Positions 1 through 9,284 of a stretch of 64,000 bases of DNA are shown one piece after another; position 1 is the stretch's first letter; each line of letters opens with the position of its first letter. This stretch comes from Luidia sarsii (Eukaryota > Echinodermata > Asteroidea > Paxillosida > Luidiidae), in assembly GCA_949987565.1 (NCBI GenBank), contig OX465120.1, forward strand, positions 5,309,087-5,373,086, read 5' to 3'. The translations under genes were made by a program, and so were the position numbers. The notes below the pieces were generated by a model. That model did no database searches and was not told the origin of the DNA. It saw only the letters and a list, made by a program, of their open reading frames with translations.

Positions 1-620
1 ATAGATCAAACGGTACAAATTAGGATATCATATGGATTAAGGGAAGCAGCAAATTGAATGGTTGACACAATTTCTGTTTTAAACCGCAAGGGGAAAACCA
101 CAACTTTACACCCATGTTACGTGGCAGTTGATAAAGTGACAGTAACGAGTTCTTTCCAAGCAGGTACCTTTAAATTCATGTCACGTGAATTGTGCTCAAA
201 GTAATTTTTTATGAAATATAATGACCTCATAATTATTTGGACTCTTGGTTATTATTTCCAACATAATGAAGATGAAAAAATAATACGATTTGTCCATGTA
301 TTATGGCGTTGATCAAGGGGCAATATAACAATTAATGTGAAATTCTATTTGCGATGTGCACTTCCAAAACAAATTGATTTAAGACAAACAAATCATCTAT
401 ACCTGCAAACTGTCCGCTAATGATTGCAATGTCCTTAATTAAAGGCTTAGGCTCGGGCTTAGGCTTAGGCCTATAGTAACACAGATATCTACTACAAAAC
501 AAGCGCTATAGACCCTTCTTACTGGCGTCACGTTGCTACTAGAAACATCGAGATCCGCCATCTTGGAGTACATACATACGCTTTCGCTCGGACTTTTGTG
601 TTCGTTTCACGTTACGTTAG
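1..620. other. AT-rich non-coding DNA
   Basis: I see no exon or complete repeat here. A short GGCTTAGGCTCGGGCTTAGG stretch at about 447-470 belongs to the dispersed GGCTTAGGCTC-type terminal-repeat family also seen near 4.8, 32.7, 53.8 and 54.2 kb. A CCGCCATCTTG word at about 556-566 (reverse complement of a YY1-type CAAGATGGCGG) lies about 60 bp upstream of the ATG at 626. Confidence 0.5.
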
Positions 621-625
621 TCATC

Positions 626-892
626 ATGGCGAATTCGAATGCTGCACGGTCGGCTTATTACAGTTCTCTCGACATTCTCGGCTTTATTGCTGGAATAGAT
701 CCGTACACAATTAACCCGCGACAACCATTTCGTACAAAGTTGCGTCACCTTCTCTGGTCAGTACAGCGGGTAAACGATAAAAAGATTTCTTATCACGATC
801 CCCCTGCTTCCACAGCTAAGGACAGTGCAAAAGTTAATCATCTTTTAACAGAACAACTACCTCCAATCTATGGTACAACCACGGAGGAATAA
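626..892 (+). CDS. small intronless ORF, hypothetical (88 aa)
   Basis: The ATG at 626 sits in a favourable context (CATCATGGCG) and opens an 88-codon frame ending in TAA. The frame is free of simple-sequence composition, unlike most open frames here. The protein starts MANSNAARSAYYSSLDILGF, carries a basic middle segment and ends in an acidic GTTTEE. I see no signal peptide, membrane segment or known domain. A YY1-type word lies about 60 bp upstream, a position typical of TATA-less metazoan start regions. It could be a first exon read through its donor, a small gene, or a chance frame; no AATAAA is obvious just after it. I do not recognise it. Confidence 0.3.
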   Translation: MANSNAARSAYYSSLDILGFIAGIDPYTINPRQPFRTKLRHLLWSVQRVNDKKISYHDPPASTAKDSAKVNHLLTEQLPPIYGTTTEE

Positions 893-1440
893 AACGAGAT
901 TCCTCCATGGCACAACTAGTAATTAATACAAGTAAAAGTAGTAGTAGTGGTAGTACAACTGTTGTGTTGGAAAACACCACGGGACAGACATGTGGGACGT
1001 CAGAATGTATACACTTATGAGACTGAAATAACGTGTCCAGAGGTTTAATTCACATGCAGAAAAGCTCCACATTCAGTACGTGGGAATGAAAGTAAACAAT
1101 AGCTGAATTGAAGACTTGGGCGTTGTCAACGGCGCCTCAGAACCAACTGCACCGAGTGAGACTCTCAGCCCGGTATATAAAGCAGTACAGTTACGTAACA
1201 CACAATCAAACAGGGAATAAGTAACCATGTGCCGGAATTCCAACCAGCCAAAGGCTCGGCGTAATATGCAAAATAGGGTGCTGAACGCATCGCAACACAA
1301 CTACGACAAGTTCAAAAGTTGCCGCCGTGCATGTAGAGTTGTTTGTATGCACAGCTGACTTAGTAACGGCGGTGACGTGCTCATTTGTGTAATCCAAGAT
1401 GGCCGATAAACAGAACCGTGACGTCATCGCAGACGGGTCT
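893..1440. other. non-coding, with YY1- and CRE-like words
   Basis: No convincing gene. At 1396-1404 a CAAGATGGC word overlaps an ATG that opens a short frame (MADKQNRDVIADGSIG), followed by a perfect CRE octamer TGACGTCA at 1419-1426. The frame runs straight into the ACATGT microsatellite. This may be an old promoter or first exon, but no good donor is visible. Confidence 0.3.
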
Positions 1441-1452
1441 ATAGGTACATTA

Positions 1453-1518
1453 CGTGCATGTGCATGTACACATGTACATGTAAATGTACACATGTACATG
1501 TACATGTACACATGTACC
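1453..1518. repeat. ACATGT self-complementary microsatellite
   Basis: Alternating ACATGT/GTACAT units of about 65 bp. Each unit is its own reverse complement, so the strand can fold back on itself. A second tract of the same type lies at 3536-3575. Confidence 0.8.
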
Positions 1519-1784
1519 GTACGTGCTATGAGTATACTACATGTATAAGTACACTCTACGTGCACGATGTACATGGACTCGATCGCATAGTACTGTACAC
1601 GACGTGTAACGTCATGCCTTGTATGCTCCATCCACGGTAGCATTATCCAGCAGCGTTCTGGGCATGAAAGCGTGCCGAGCATGTCTCAGCCACACCGTTG
1701 AGTATAGGCGCAGTTTCCATAAAGCATGTAGTGAACGAAGGCAATGCCAGCACGCTATTGAATACATTAACTTTTCGGAAATAC

Positions 1785-1893
1785 CCCCCAAAACCAAGAT
1801 TTTTAATCGAATTGTGAAGATACTTTGACTTCATGCGTTGTTTACTCGAAAAGTGTTTTGGTGGGATATACCTCATGCTGTTATTCCAGGTCA
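1785..1893 (-). mobile_element. partial copy of the GTGACCCGGCACA MITE
   Basis: The segment from about 1800 to 1893 matches the right part of the MITE at 46884-47343. Both share AAGATACTTTGACTTC, TTGTTTACTCGAAAAG and TTTTGGTGGGATAT, and then a terminal GGTCACA. The left end is missing. The element's terminal bases overlap the 3' end of the candidate exon at 1996-1872. Confidence 0.6.
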
Positions 1894-1996
1894 CAATTGT
1901 TTTTGGGGAGCCACCGTCAACTTTCAGTTCTGGAGGCAACGCCATCGCCTTCTCCTTTGACACGTATTTAGTCGCTTCCTGAAACGCCCTCACACC
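1872..1996 (-). CDS. candidate internal exon, gene unidentified
   Basis: On the minus strand a strong acceptor (TTTTGTTTCCAG) is followed by 125 bp that is open in phase 0. It encodes GVRAFQEATKYVSKEKAMAL and continues PPELKVDGGSPKTIVTWNN. Codon use and residue composition look like real soluble protein: balanced charge, no low complexity. The proposed donor is AG|GTATAT at 1872/1871. The last ~20 bp coincide with the end of a MITE copy, so the original donor may lie slightly upstream or the MITE end may have been exonised. It could belong to the same gene as the exon at 4298-4183, but the two do not join directly in phase, so at least one more exon would be needed. I do not recognise the protein. 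Confidence 0.4.
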
Positions 1997-1999
1997 CTG

Positions 2000-2470
2000 G
2001 AAACAAAATTGAGCGGCAGAGGAAGTTGATCTTTCCCGCCATCTTGAGATCGGATCTGCCCATCCCTGATTCCAGCAGGGTCACTGACTTGAGAAAATTT
2101 TCTTTTATCGTTTTGTTTTATGTTACCGTCTTACTAACTTCGTTGAAATCTTGCCAAATGGGGTTGCTGACTTCAGATGTTTTCTTGTTCGAATTTGGCT
2201 GGCTTACCGACTTATTAACTGAATAATTAGTTAGTTTTCTTATTGAGACTAGCCTCTGACTTATTTACTATTATTTCTTTATTTACGTATTCTTTAATGA
2301 GGGTAAGCCCCTTCAGTGCACAAGACTGCTTTTCATATGCGCCCATAGAAGCCCTTAACTAATATTTAGTTTTCGAGCTGAATGATTCACTTAAATGCAT
2401 TGTATTAAGCCAATAAAATGAAGGAAAATTGACTTGCAGCTTTTGAGCAATTGCAAAAAATTTGGATTTT
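2000..2470. other. AT-rich non-coding DNA
   Basis: A CAAGATGGCGG word on the minus strand (about 2040) precedes a short frame with no support. Otherwise nothing recognised. Confidence 0.4.
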
Positions 2471-2472
2471 TG

Positions 2473-2690
2473 TTTTTACTTGACCATGGATTTGAACCCG
2501 AGACCTTTGGTTTGCATAGCAGCGCTCTTATCCTCTGAGCTATTAGACCGTAAGGTGGCGGCCTTCCTAATCTCTGCCGGGTTGGGGGCGCCAGTCACAA
2601 GCTGCCGTACACATACAAAGGATTATGTCCCCGTTTTCATTCAGATGCAAACAACTGGATGCTAGATCACATTCAATTCAATTAGAGCTT
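2473..2690 (-). mobile_element. tRNA-like SINE copy
   Basis: Read on the minus strand, 2552-2482 carries a tRNA-like block: an A-box-like ATAGCTCAGAGGATAAGAGC, an arm with ATGCAAACC, and a B-box-like GGGTTCAAATCC. The block is preceded on the minus strand by a conserved leader (AAAACGGGGACAT, GACTGGCGCCCCCAACCC, GGAAGGCCGCC) that recurs in the other copies. The tRNA-like block therefore lies near the 3' end of the repeat rather than at its 5' end. Confidence 0.65.
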
Positions 2691-2699
2691 GGTTATTGA

Positions 2700-3530
2700 C
2701 TTCACCGAATTCATTTCTTTTTTCATTTCAGCTTGGGCAATTAATTATTTTTATTTTTCCATTGGAGCAACATAATTGTCTGATACTCTATGAAATTATT
2801 TTCCATATAAGCTCAGTGACTGACTCCATGTCACTATTTTCATCTTGGTTAATGACATCAGTGCACTATCCTTTGATTTTTTGACCTGGGGTGAATTTAC
2901 TGGGTTTTTGAATAAAGGATCGGTGGTTTATGTACAGTTTTTGCAATTTTGTATTGAATTTGCATCGCGTTGAGCTGGGCGAATGAAATTAACGCCATTT
3001 CCGAATAACAGCAAAATCATCTTCTTTTTTTTATTTTTTTTATTTTATGAGTGCCATTGACCTTAATGTACTTAATTTCATCAATTTGAATTAAGGTAGG
3101 ATATTTTTTAATGTGATCTCAGCTGGGTTTCTTACTTTAGAATATGTTCTTATTTTGAGGTGAGATACAATCGAAATTTTTCATTCAATTTCAAGTTGAC
3201 CCGGGCCTACTGGGTCCAATAGATTGTTTTGTTCAACATATCAGATGGGTTACCAATTTCTTTTTTCTGTTCATATTTAGCCGACACGGGACTTCTATTT
3301 AAGTGAATTCATTACCTCTGACTCATTTAAATCGATGTTTGATTGCAAATCAAGTTTTGAGTGGACGCGTATTTTTTTCCAGGATGGGAAAGGCCACCAT
3401 TAACATAAACGAGCGCAATTGGTTGCAATTTATCCAGACATGGTGAATTATTCATGATCATTTTGCGCACCTACATCTTAAGTACACGATTGTGGTGTAG
3501 TATACACTAGTTACATTATTGTAGGCCTAC
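2700..3530. other. AT-rich non-coding DNA
   Basis: Long T- and A-rich stretch with no exon, RNA gene or known repeat that I can support. Confidence 0.5.
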
Positions 3531-3586
3531 ACACAGATGTACATGTACATGTACATGTACATTATACATGTACTTCTATACATGTA

Positions 3587-3830
3587 CTCTGCCTTTGAGA
3601 AAGGTCATACTAGGATCGAAACGTCAGGCCAACTAAATTTTGAGATTTGCGTTTCGGTAATTATTTTAGTCAGTATGCAGTTTGCAAAATTTGTGTATAT
3701 CACTTTAAAAAAGAACATCTATAAACCTTTACGCAAGATCAAAGTGCAGTGACCTGTCCCGTCGGACGTATATGAATGGAGACCTATACAAAGTACTATA
3801 TGGAGATACTAAAATAAAAAAAGGACTAAA
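3587..3830 (+). repeat. H1 repeat with hammerhead-like core
   Basis: The core at 3591-3629 runs from GCCTTTGAGAAAGGTC to CGAAACGTCAGGC. It is followed by the family tail (AATTTTGAGATTTGC, TTTTAGTCAGT, CCTTTACGCAAGAT, GTCGGACGTA, TATGGAGATACTAA). The same tail follows the copy at 7085, and the later part recurs at about 12640-12960. The four outer bases GCCT and AGGC can pair; the inner GGTC..GATC hairpin is weakened here by ATAC. Confidence 0.6.
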
Positions 3831-3947
3831 ATCAAAATTTGGGTGGGTAAAATGAATAATTCATCATGCGTAGACACTGAATGCAACCAATAGCACGCCT
3901 TTATGCTAATGATGGCCTTGTCCGTCCTGGAAAAAAAAATACGCTGA

Positions 3948-4115
3948 CTGGACCGGGATGGACCATGTTGCCTATCCTCTTACAATCTGAGCTACCCAGA
4001 TATAGGTCAAGATAGTGGTCAACAGTCTCAACTAATCTTTGCCGTGGCGCCAGTCAGAAGCATTTTAACCATTAAACTGCCGTTTATCTCCAAGGATCGC
4101 TTTTCGCGCACACGC
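3948..4115 (-). mobile_element. tRNA-like SINE copy, degraded
   Basis: On the minus strand it shows TAGCTCAGATTGTAAGAG, then a decayed B box before GGTCCAGTC. Its leader keeps CTGACTGGCGCCACGGC. It is diverged from the copies at 14.7, 29.6 and 52.0 kb but collinear with them. Confidence 0.5.
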
Positions 4116-4182
4116 TTGAATCGAGCCTTGAATCTGTGCATTGCTTAGCTATGGTTCGTTGACACCGCCGTTTCTTCATTAC

Positions 4183-4298
4183 CTTGTCCATGGGCTATTG
4201 ACCTGAGTGTATCTTTCCCCGATCAGGGTGGAGTGTATGCCGACCATCACATCCACGGCTGATCGGTCAGACACCGCCATGACAGCTGGAACTGCTCC
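4183..4298 (-). CDS. candidate internal exon, gene unidentified
   Basis: On the minus strand a polypyrimidine-rich acceptor (CTCTTTTTGCATTCAG) opens a 116-bp exon in phase 0. It begins GAVPAVMAVSDRSAVDVMVG, continues IHSTLIGERYTQ and ends at AAG|GTAATG (4183/4182). An alternative donor, CAG|GTCAAT at 4203, is weaker. The residue pattern (alternating hydrophobic strands, SDR and GER charged turns) is typical of a folded soluble domain, and the codons are not repeat-derived. I cannot name the family. It lies 17.6 kb downstream of the first exon at 21933-21870 on the same strand, so it may belong to that gene. Confidence 0.5.
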
Positions 4299-4520
4299 CT
4301 GAATGCAAAAAGAGTGACTATTAAATCCACTCGCACAAAGATCGAGTGACATTTTCTCAACAAAAATGCCAGAACCGCTCAAAAGAGAGTCAAAACCGCC
4401 TTCCAACCTCAGTGACCTAAGCCCCCCTTAGGACAATCCTCCCCAGAGGATTATCTTTCCCGCCTTCCCGCCTCAGCGACCACTGGTGCATAAGGAGTTC
4501 CACCACCGAGCCCAAGACAT

Positions 4521-4652
4521 TCTCCTGTTGACGGCCAGAGCATACTGGTCGAAACGTCGAGTTACCACTCTTCCTTTAAGAGACCTTAAACATGGTGTCA
4601 CCGCAAACCTTCCTATATTGATTCACCAACCATGCAAAGCCTTAAGTCTTTT
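4521..4652 (+). repeat. H2 repeat with hammerhead-like core
   Basis: Order along the strand: CTC, then CTGTTGA (4525-4531), then a 7-bp hairpin stem CGGCCAG/CTGGTCG with a 6-nt loop (4532-4551; one G.U pair), then AAACGTC and GAG. After the core come CTCTTCCTTTAAGAG (about 4568-4582), GGTGTCACCGCAAACC and CATGCAAAGCCTTAAG. The downstream blocks recur at 14.4, 22.9 and 28.8 kb. Confidence 0.65.
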
Positions 4653-4754
4653 CTATAAAGGTGTGGAAACCCCCAAGAATTCCCCAAGAAACTGGGGCAA
4701 AACCGCTTGTCTTTTATATGCGTCTGATATTATAACGAGTAAGAATGGGTATGA

Positions 4755-4975
4755 CCGAAGCCTAAGCCCGAGCCTAAGCCTTCATTTCGAGCACCCGGTG
4801 TTCGCAGCAAATCAAATCTGTGCAAATCGCCACCGAGAAAACGTCGCTTCGTCGCCCGTGATCTTTCCCCTTGGCTCCCCCTCGAACCTCCCGTTCAGAG
4901 CTGTTGCTCTCCTCGCTTGGCCGACCCAGCTCTGACCTGGAGCCTAAGCCTTCATTTCGAACACGGCCATAGAGT
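4755..4975 (+). repeat. GCCTAAGCCTTCATTTCG repeat
   Basis: Two copies of AGCCTAAGCCTTCATTTCGA flank a unique-looking 140-bp core that includes GCAAATCAAATCTGTGC and GAAAACGTCGCTTCGTCGCC. The core recurs inverted at 6367-6535, so the two copies form an inverted pair about 1.4 kb apart. Confidence 0.6.
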
Positions 4976-5295
4976 GACTGGCACCTCTGGCGGCGGAGGT
5001 AGTTGGATACAAACATGTGAGACGTCTTGTTCATTGGACATCTCTAGCTATACTTCTGCACTGGCTGATCTTGTAACGCAGGGCTAGTCTCTTTTCAAGC
5101 GCGAATATACACTGACACAGAGAAAAAAAGCTCTATAGGCTGCGGTACAAATACACACTTAACACAGACGGGAGACCGAAGCCTAGGCAAGAGATTATGT
5201 ACCCTACTATTCTCTTGATCATCACGAGACATGCCACAGCCACGGCATTATGAGGTAGGGTGGCCAGTTCCTTTCCTCACCGCATTTCAACCTTC

Positions 5296-5390
5296 TACAC
5301 TGTAAAAACGAACTGCATCTCATGCACTACTGTACTACACGCACATGAAATACGGCAGGTGCATGATATGAGCACCGTTTTTACAGTGTA
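5296..5390 (-). mobile_element. 95-bp deletion derivative of the CACTGTAAAAACG MITE
   Basis: It starts TACACTGTAAAAACGAACTG and ends GAGCACCGTTTTTACAGTGT plus A. These are the two ends of the 315-bp element at 59751-60065, in opposite orientation, with most of the middle lost. Confidence 0.75.
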
Positions 5391-5437
5391 CCCACAAGCA
5401 AGCTGCCCTGTAGAGAGAGAGTTTTCTATGAAAGACA

Positions 5438-5513
5438 CGGGACCGAATGGGGTTCGAGCAAGCGACCTTCTTCACGGCGAACGGAAGCTGTAACCGCTCG
5501 ACCACTGCGACCT
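5438..5513 (-). tRNA. tRNA-like pseudogene or SINE head (Leu/Ser type)
   Basis: On the minus strand CAGTGGTCGAGCGGTTA resembles the A box of type II tRNAs, and GCTCGAACCCC about 45 nt later resembles a B box. The presumed acceptor strands do not pair well, so this is more likely a decayed tRNA or tRNA-derived retroposon than a working gene. Confidence 0.35.
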
Positions 5514-5519
5514 CTCACC

Positions 5520-6030
5520 CTTCTCGATAGGACGTACACGTTTGCAACGTGCTCACCGAAACGACCAAATGTTTACCTTCCGTCTGCGCGCCATGCAGGC
5601 AAATGAAGAGTCATTTCGATTCCATTAGTTAGCGCCAAAGAATTACGTCGACGTTTGGCAGTCAACTAGGCCGCACTGCAGTCACACAACGTAATGTTTT
5701 CACAATGGACCTCTTTTTTTCCAATTTGCTTTAGAGACACCGCCCTCGCAGAGGATTCCAGGTAGGCGTGTCAGGCCCAATCTGCGTCCAGTATTTGTGA
5801 ATAGGAAATAGCGTGGGAGATAACTTCAATAATCAATCATTAATGGGCATCACAGGTCCCAACGAACGGCCATTGACGAAAACGAAATAGAGAAGGAGTG
5901 AGAGAGAGAAACTTAACGGCCCGACTACTTTATTTCCATCTTCAAAGGGGACGCAATGCATGAAGGCAATCAGTCAACAAAAGGAAATTGAATTAGATAC
6001 GTTTACCGCAGCCGCGCATTCGAAGGGGAG
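5520..6030. other. non-coding, with a PBX/HOX-like word
   Basis: No exon seen. AATAATCAATCAT at 5828-5840 matches, on the minus strand, a composite PBX-HOX-type ATGATTGATTATT, followed by TAATGG. ATTA-type words also occur nearby. It could be an enhancer fragment; that is inference. Confidence 0.3.
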
Positions 6031-6525
6031 CTATCGGCGAATCTGATTAGTAAACTCTATTCCTTTCTGCAACGGCCGTTGTATTGGACTGCCGTAAACG
6101 AACGGCGTAATGCCACAGTTCCCCCCGTTGCTCCCCATTCTCTTCTCCCAAACCACGGGAGTCTCTTCCTCAGGTGCCGGCTCGTTGCCAGGGAACGTTT
6201 TCGTTTGATTATTTGGCCGAATAAAGTTACGGCTGACGTTGAGCTCGTGCACAATGATCGACCCCTTGTCCACAAGTTCAATTCCGTTCCGCGTCTGTTG
6301 ACGGCCATCCACCCTCAGTATCTCCTTTGTTATAATGAGAAGGTTCCGATGGTCCAGAAGATCTAGGGCAGAGCTGGGTCGGCCAAGCGAGGAAAGCAGC
6401 GCCGTCTCGTGACAATTGAACGGGAGGTTGGGGGTGGGGGAGACGAGGGAAAAGATAACAATTGCGGGCGACGAAGCGACGTTTTCTCGGTCGCGATTTG
6501 CACAAATTTGATTTGCTGCGAACAC
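6031..6525 (-). CDS. open frame, hypothetical (repeat-overlapping)
   Basis: A minus-strand frame of about 164 codons. Its first ~55 codons lie inside the repeat shared with 4795-4935. The remainder (about 6367-6031) is non-repetitive here and reads like protein (NLLIITKEILRVDGRQQT, later GSIIVHELNVSRNF). No domain is recognised and no clear splice acceptor marks a boundary. The plus strand is also open for 95 codons over the same bases, so strand and reality are uncertain. Confidence 0.2.
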   Translation of the reverse strand: MFAANQICANRDRENVASSPAIVIFSLVSPTPNLPFNCHETALLSSLGRPSSALDLLDHRNLLIITKEILRVDGRQQTRNGIELVDKGSIIVHELNVSRNFIRPNNQTKTFPGNEPAPEEETPVVWEKRMGSNGGNCGITPFVYGSPIQRPLQKGIEFTNQIRR

Positions 6526-6535
6526 CGGTGGGAGA
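6367..6535 (-). repeat. inverted copy of the 4795-4935 repeat core
   Basis: Shares, on the minus strand, GCAAATCAAATTTGTGC, GAAAACGTCGCTTCGTCGCC and GCTTGGCCGACCCAGCTCTG with the 4.8-kb copy. There are several small indels. Confidence 0.65.
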
Positions 6536-7033
6536 GTAGACCGTGAAATTCGGTTTTACGCCAAGCGCCACCATTACACTTGAACGGCTCCGTAGCATGG
6601 AACTATACAAAAACATGCTATCTCACTGGTATTTCCTTTAGATTTGTATCGAGGTGAACACATGCACCTGAATACAAAAATAATACATTGGACAAACAAG
6701 TATTGCCGAGCACATAGCCTAGTTATATGGGATGTTGGGGAGCTTCCGATTGATTTATAGATGGACATAATGGACTGTTGGATTTTTATTGACTGTTTTT
6801 GTAAGAGTTGATATTCTGAGTGGCCTTTTTTTGTTGGTGAATTATTACTCATTTGGTTTTCACAGTATGGTGATTGCTCCACTCTTTTATCCATTTAATT
6901 CCATACGGGGGCATTTCATTGTTTTCCCGTTTACTGCACCATTGATTCCCCAAATCCACTTTACCTCCTCACTGTAATCACTGAAATATAGCCACTGATG
7001 AGATGGTTCTATTATCACTATACATGTACATTT

Positions 7034-7130
7034 AGTGGGCCTGACGTTTCGATCCTAGCAGGATCTTTTGTCAAAGAACTTTCTCTGCCTTTGAGAAAGG
7101 TCCTGCTAGGATCGAAACGTCAGGCCCACT
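7034..7130. repeat. head-to-head pair of H1 hammerhead-like modules (near-palindrome)
   Basis: 7034-7065 is the reverse complement of 7099-7130 with one mismatch. The pairing continues less perfectly inward (GGATCTTTTGTCAAAG against CTTTGAGAAAGGTCC), leaving about 13 unpaired bases. Each arm contains one H1 core, including GGATCGAAACGTCAGG. Confidence 0.85.
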
Positions 7131-7540
7131 GAATTTTGAGATTTGCATGTTGGTAATTTTAGTCAGTAAGCAGTTTGCAACATCTTTTTATATCACTTTT
7201 AAAAAAGAACATTTTTCACATCTATAAACCTTTACGCGAGATGAAAGTGCAATGACCTTTCCCGTCGGACGTAAATGAATGACGACGGGCACACAGTAGT
7301 ATATGGAGATACTAACTATATCTATCAAGAAATGCTTGTCAAGAAATGCTTAGTTTGGATGACGATGGAAGTATATGATTACTATTCCGTTACCATATCC
7401 GCAAAGGTTTCCCAAAGATTATGCACACAGAAACCGAACACTATAGTTAATTACTGCTCCGTGAATATCTGATTATGATTTTACGCACACGGACATTCAA
7501 TCTGACCTACTTCTTTCTGTATACTGCTCTGTTAATGTTC
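7085..7540 (+). repeat. long H1 repeat copy
   Basis: From the module at 7085 the family tail continues (TTTTAGTCAGTAAGCAG, CTTTACGCGAGATGAAAG, GTCGGACGTAAATG, TATGGAGATACTAA). It is then collinear with 12765-12960 (ATGCACAC.GAAACC, TTACTGCT, TTTACGCACACG). Confidence 0.6.
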
Positions 7541-7549
7541 TTGTCATCC

Positions 7550-8480
7550 ACTTGACCACGAGTAGATTGTAGGTATGTTACGGTGGGAGATCAGATTGAT
7601 TCGCTGCTGTTTCCCCTTTTCTTCTTGAAACTCCCGACGTCGACAACGTTTGTCCCAATCCTCTAACTCCCTTCACACGATAGAGAGTGTCGTCTTTCAT
7701 TATATTTCCTTTTTACCTACACTATTAAAATAGTTATGCTCTCATTTACGCCAACACAACAGTGTATCCATATTTGAAGAATAAACACCGGCAATAAGGT
7801 ATCTTGTCAATAAGATCATCGGTTGAGTGCCGGTTGAATTCATCCGACCGATAAAATGTCCCCCTGTAGAAAGCCGTTTGTACTGGACTCTGGGATGAAA
7901 AATTCACGATGGCTATCCGGTGGAAACGTCATCTGACGCGTCAAATCATCTGATACCCAACCGATGATCTTTTTGACATGAGGCCTTACGCAGCAAACTT
8001 GATTCTGAGAAGATGTGACACCCTTCTTCAATACCTAAGTAGAAAGTGTTTGTTCTCTAGTTTTGCCTAATTTTGATACAGAGGATAGGGCCTACTCTTT
8101 TATGCCTCTGAAGGAGAAATCTCGTTGTGGTAAAGACCAAACTGACACCTGCAGATATTGTGCGTTCCTAGAAGATTCAATCAGCCAATGCACAGCCACC
8201 ATTAAAGCATATGCGATTACACCCATTAATCGTCTTCCGCTGCAGCTCATGCGTACACATCTATTGGAATGGTCGCACTGTGGGACTGATTATAGTCGAG
8301 TCGTTGATGGGAATAGGTGGTACAATCAGAGTCGTCCATTACAGATTGCAGAACGCGACGCGTGCATGCGCCGCCCGTTAGAACAACACAATTCGTTAAT
8401 GGAGTCGACGAAACCTTGACTCGGTTTAGCGCGGCGAAGCATTTTGCGGATCGGGACCGGTGTCACGATCTCAAGTGGGT
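7550..8480. other. non-coding; weak frames only
   Basis: Open frames at 8063-8419 (+) and 8031-7840 (-) exist but lack domain or splice support. A 45-bp minus-strand micro-exon (about 8033-7990, acceptor TTTCTACTTAG, donor GTAAGG) is possible but unsupported. Confidence 0.35.
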
Positions 8481-8484
8481 GGCC

Positions 8485-8525
8485 GTGCTGAAATGGGTGG
8501 GTGACGTCACCACCCATCTGAGCAC
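8485..8525. promoter_or_regulatory. 41-bp imperfect palindrome centred on a CRE
   Basis: GTGCT..ATGGGT.GGTGAC is mirrored by GTCACC.ACCCAT..AGCAC around a perfect TGACGTCA (8502-8509), the CREB/ATF consensus. A related GTGCTAAGATGGGTGGGTGA follows at about 8562-8581. Confidence 0.45.
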
Positions 8526-8639
8526 GTAGCGACAACCCGGTGAAATAGGCGAAATAGGCGGCGTGCTAAGATGGGTGGGTGAACTGGGCGCGTGCGGGGG
8601 CCCGTTACGCTAACCCGATTGCCCATAATATATGGCACC

Positions 8640-9280
8640 CATTTTAGATTGTCACATCGGTGATGCAGACATCGTACACGCTGATCGTCAAGCTGACCAC
8701 ACTTGTTTTTTTCTTCTTTCCAGCTTGGTCGTTTTTTTTTATTCGGTATTGAACGGGGTGATGACGCATCTTTTGGCGGCCGAATCGCGTTTAATCTCGC
8801 GCGATTCCTGCCATATTGTTGTAACCCGAACGTCTGGGCGTAGGTAATCCGTTCGTAAGAGAAACTACGAGCGATTGGAGCATTTGCAACACGGAGCAGG
8901 CTATTCTAATCGGCTGTGCCAACGGGGTGAAATTGAATTCTCAAGGATGGCAGCATGTGGCATGCGCTGTCCCGTGGGCTTATCGTATAGCATGGGAGTG
9001 TTAGGCCGTATCCGAAACGGGCGTCTAGAGCTACGGCTAGTTCTTCCCCCAATTGCAATTACATGGAGATGCGAAGACAATATCCCTAGCCATAGCTCTG
9101 TAAGCCTGTTTTGTACACGGCCTTACTGACGGCCTTACTTACTGAATTCCAAAACATGGCTGGACTACCGAAGTTTCCAGTATAATTATACTGACGGCAG
9201 AGGAGGTTGTGGGGGTTTGCTGAGGGTGAATGTATACTCACTGGGCAGAGATATTGGGTATGGGAGGCGAGTCATGACTA
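8640..9280. other. non-coding DNA
   Basis: No exon recognised. A CAAGGATGGCAGC word lies near 8941. The frames at 8632-8847 and 8875-9129 look like chance. Confidence 0.35.
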
Positions 9281-9284
9281 CGCT

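Noticed and set aside
2482..2552. Functional tRNA gene
   Set aside because: A and B boxes are tRNA-like but the acceptor stem does not pair and the block is part of a dispersed repeat with a conserved leader.
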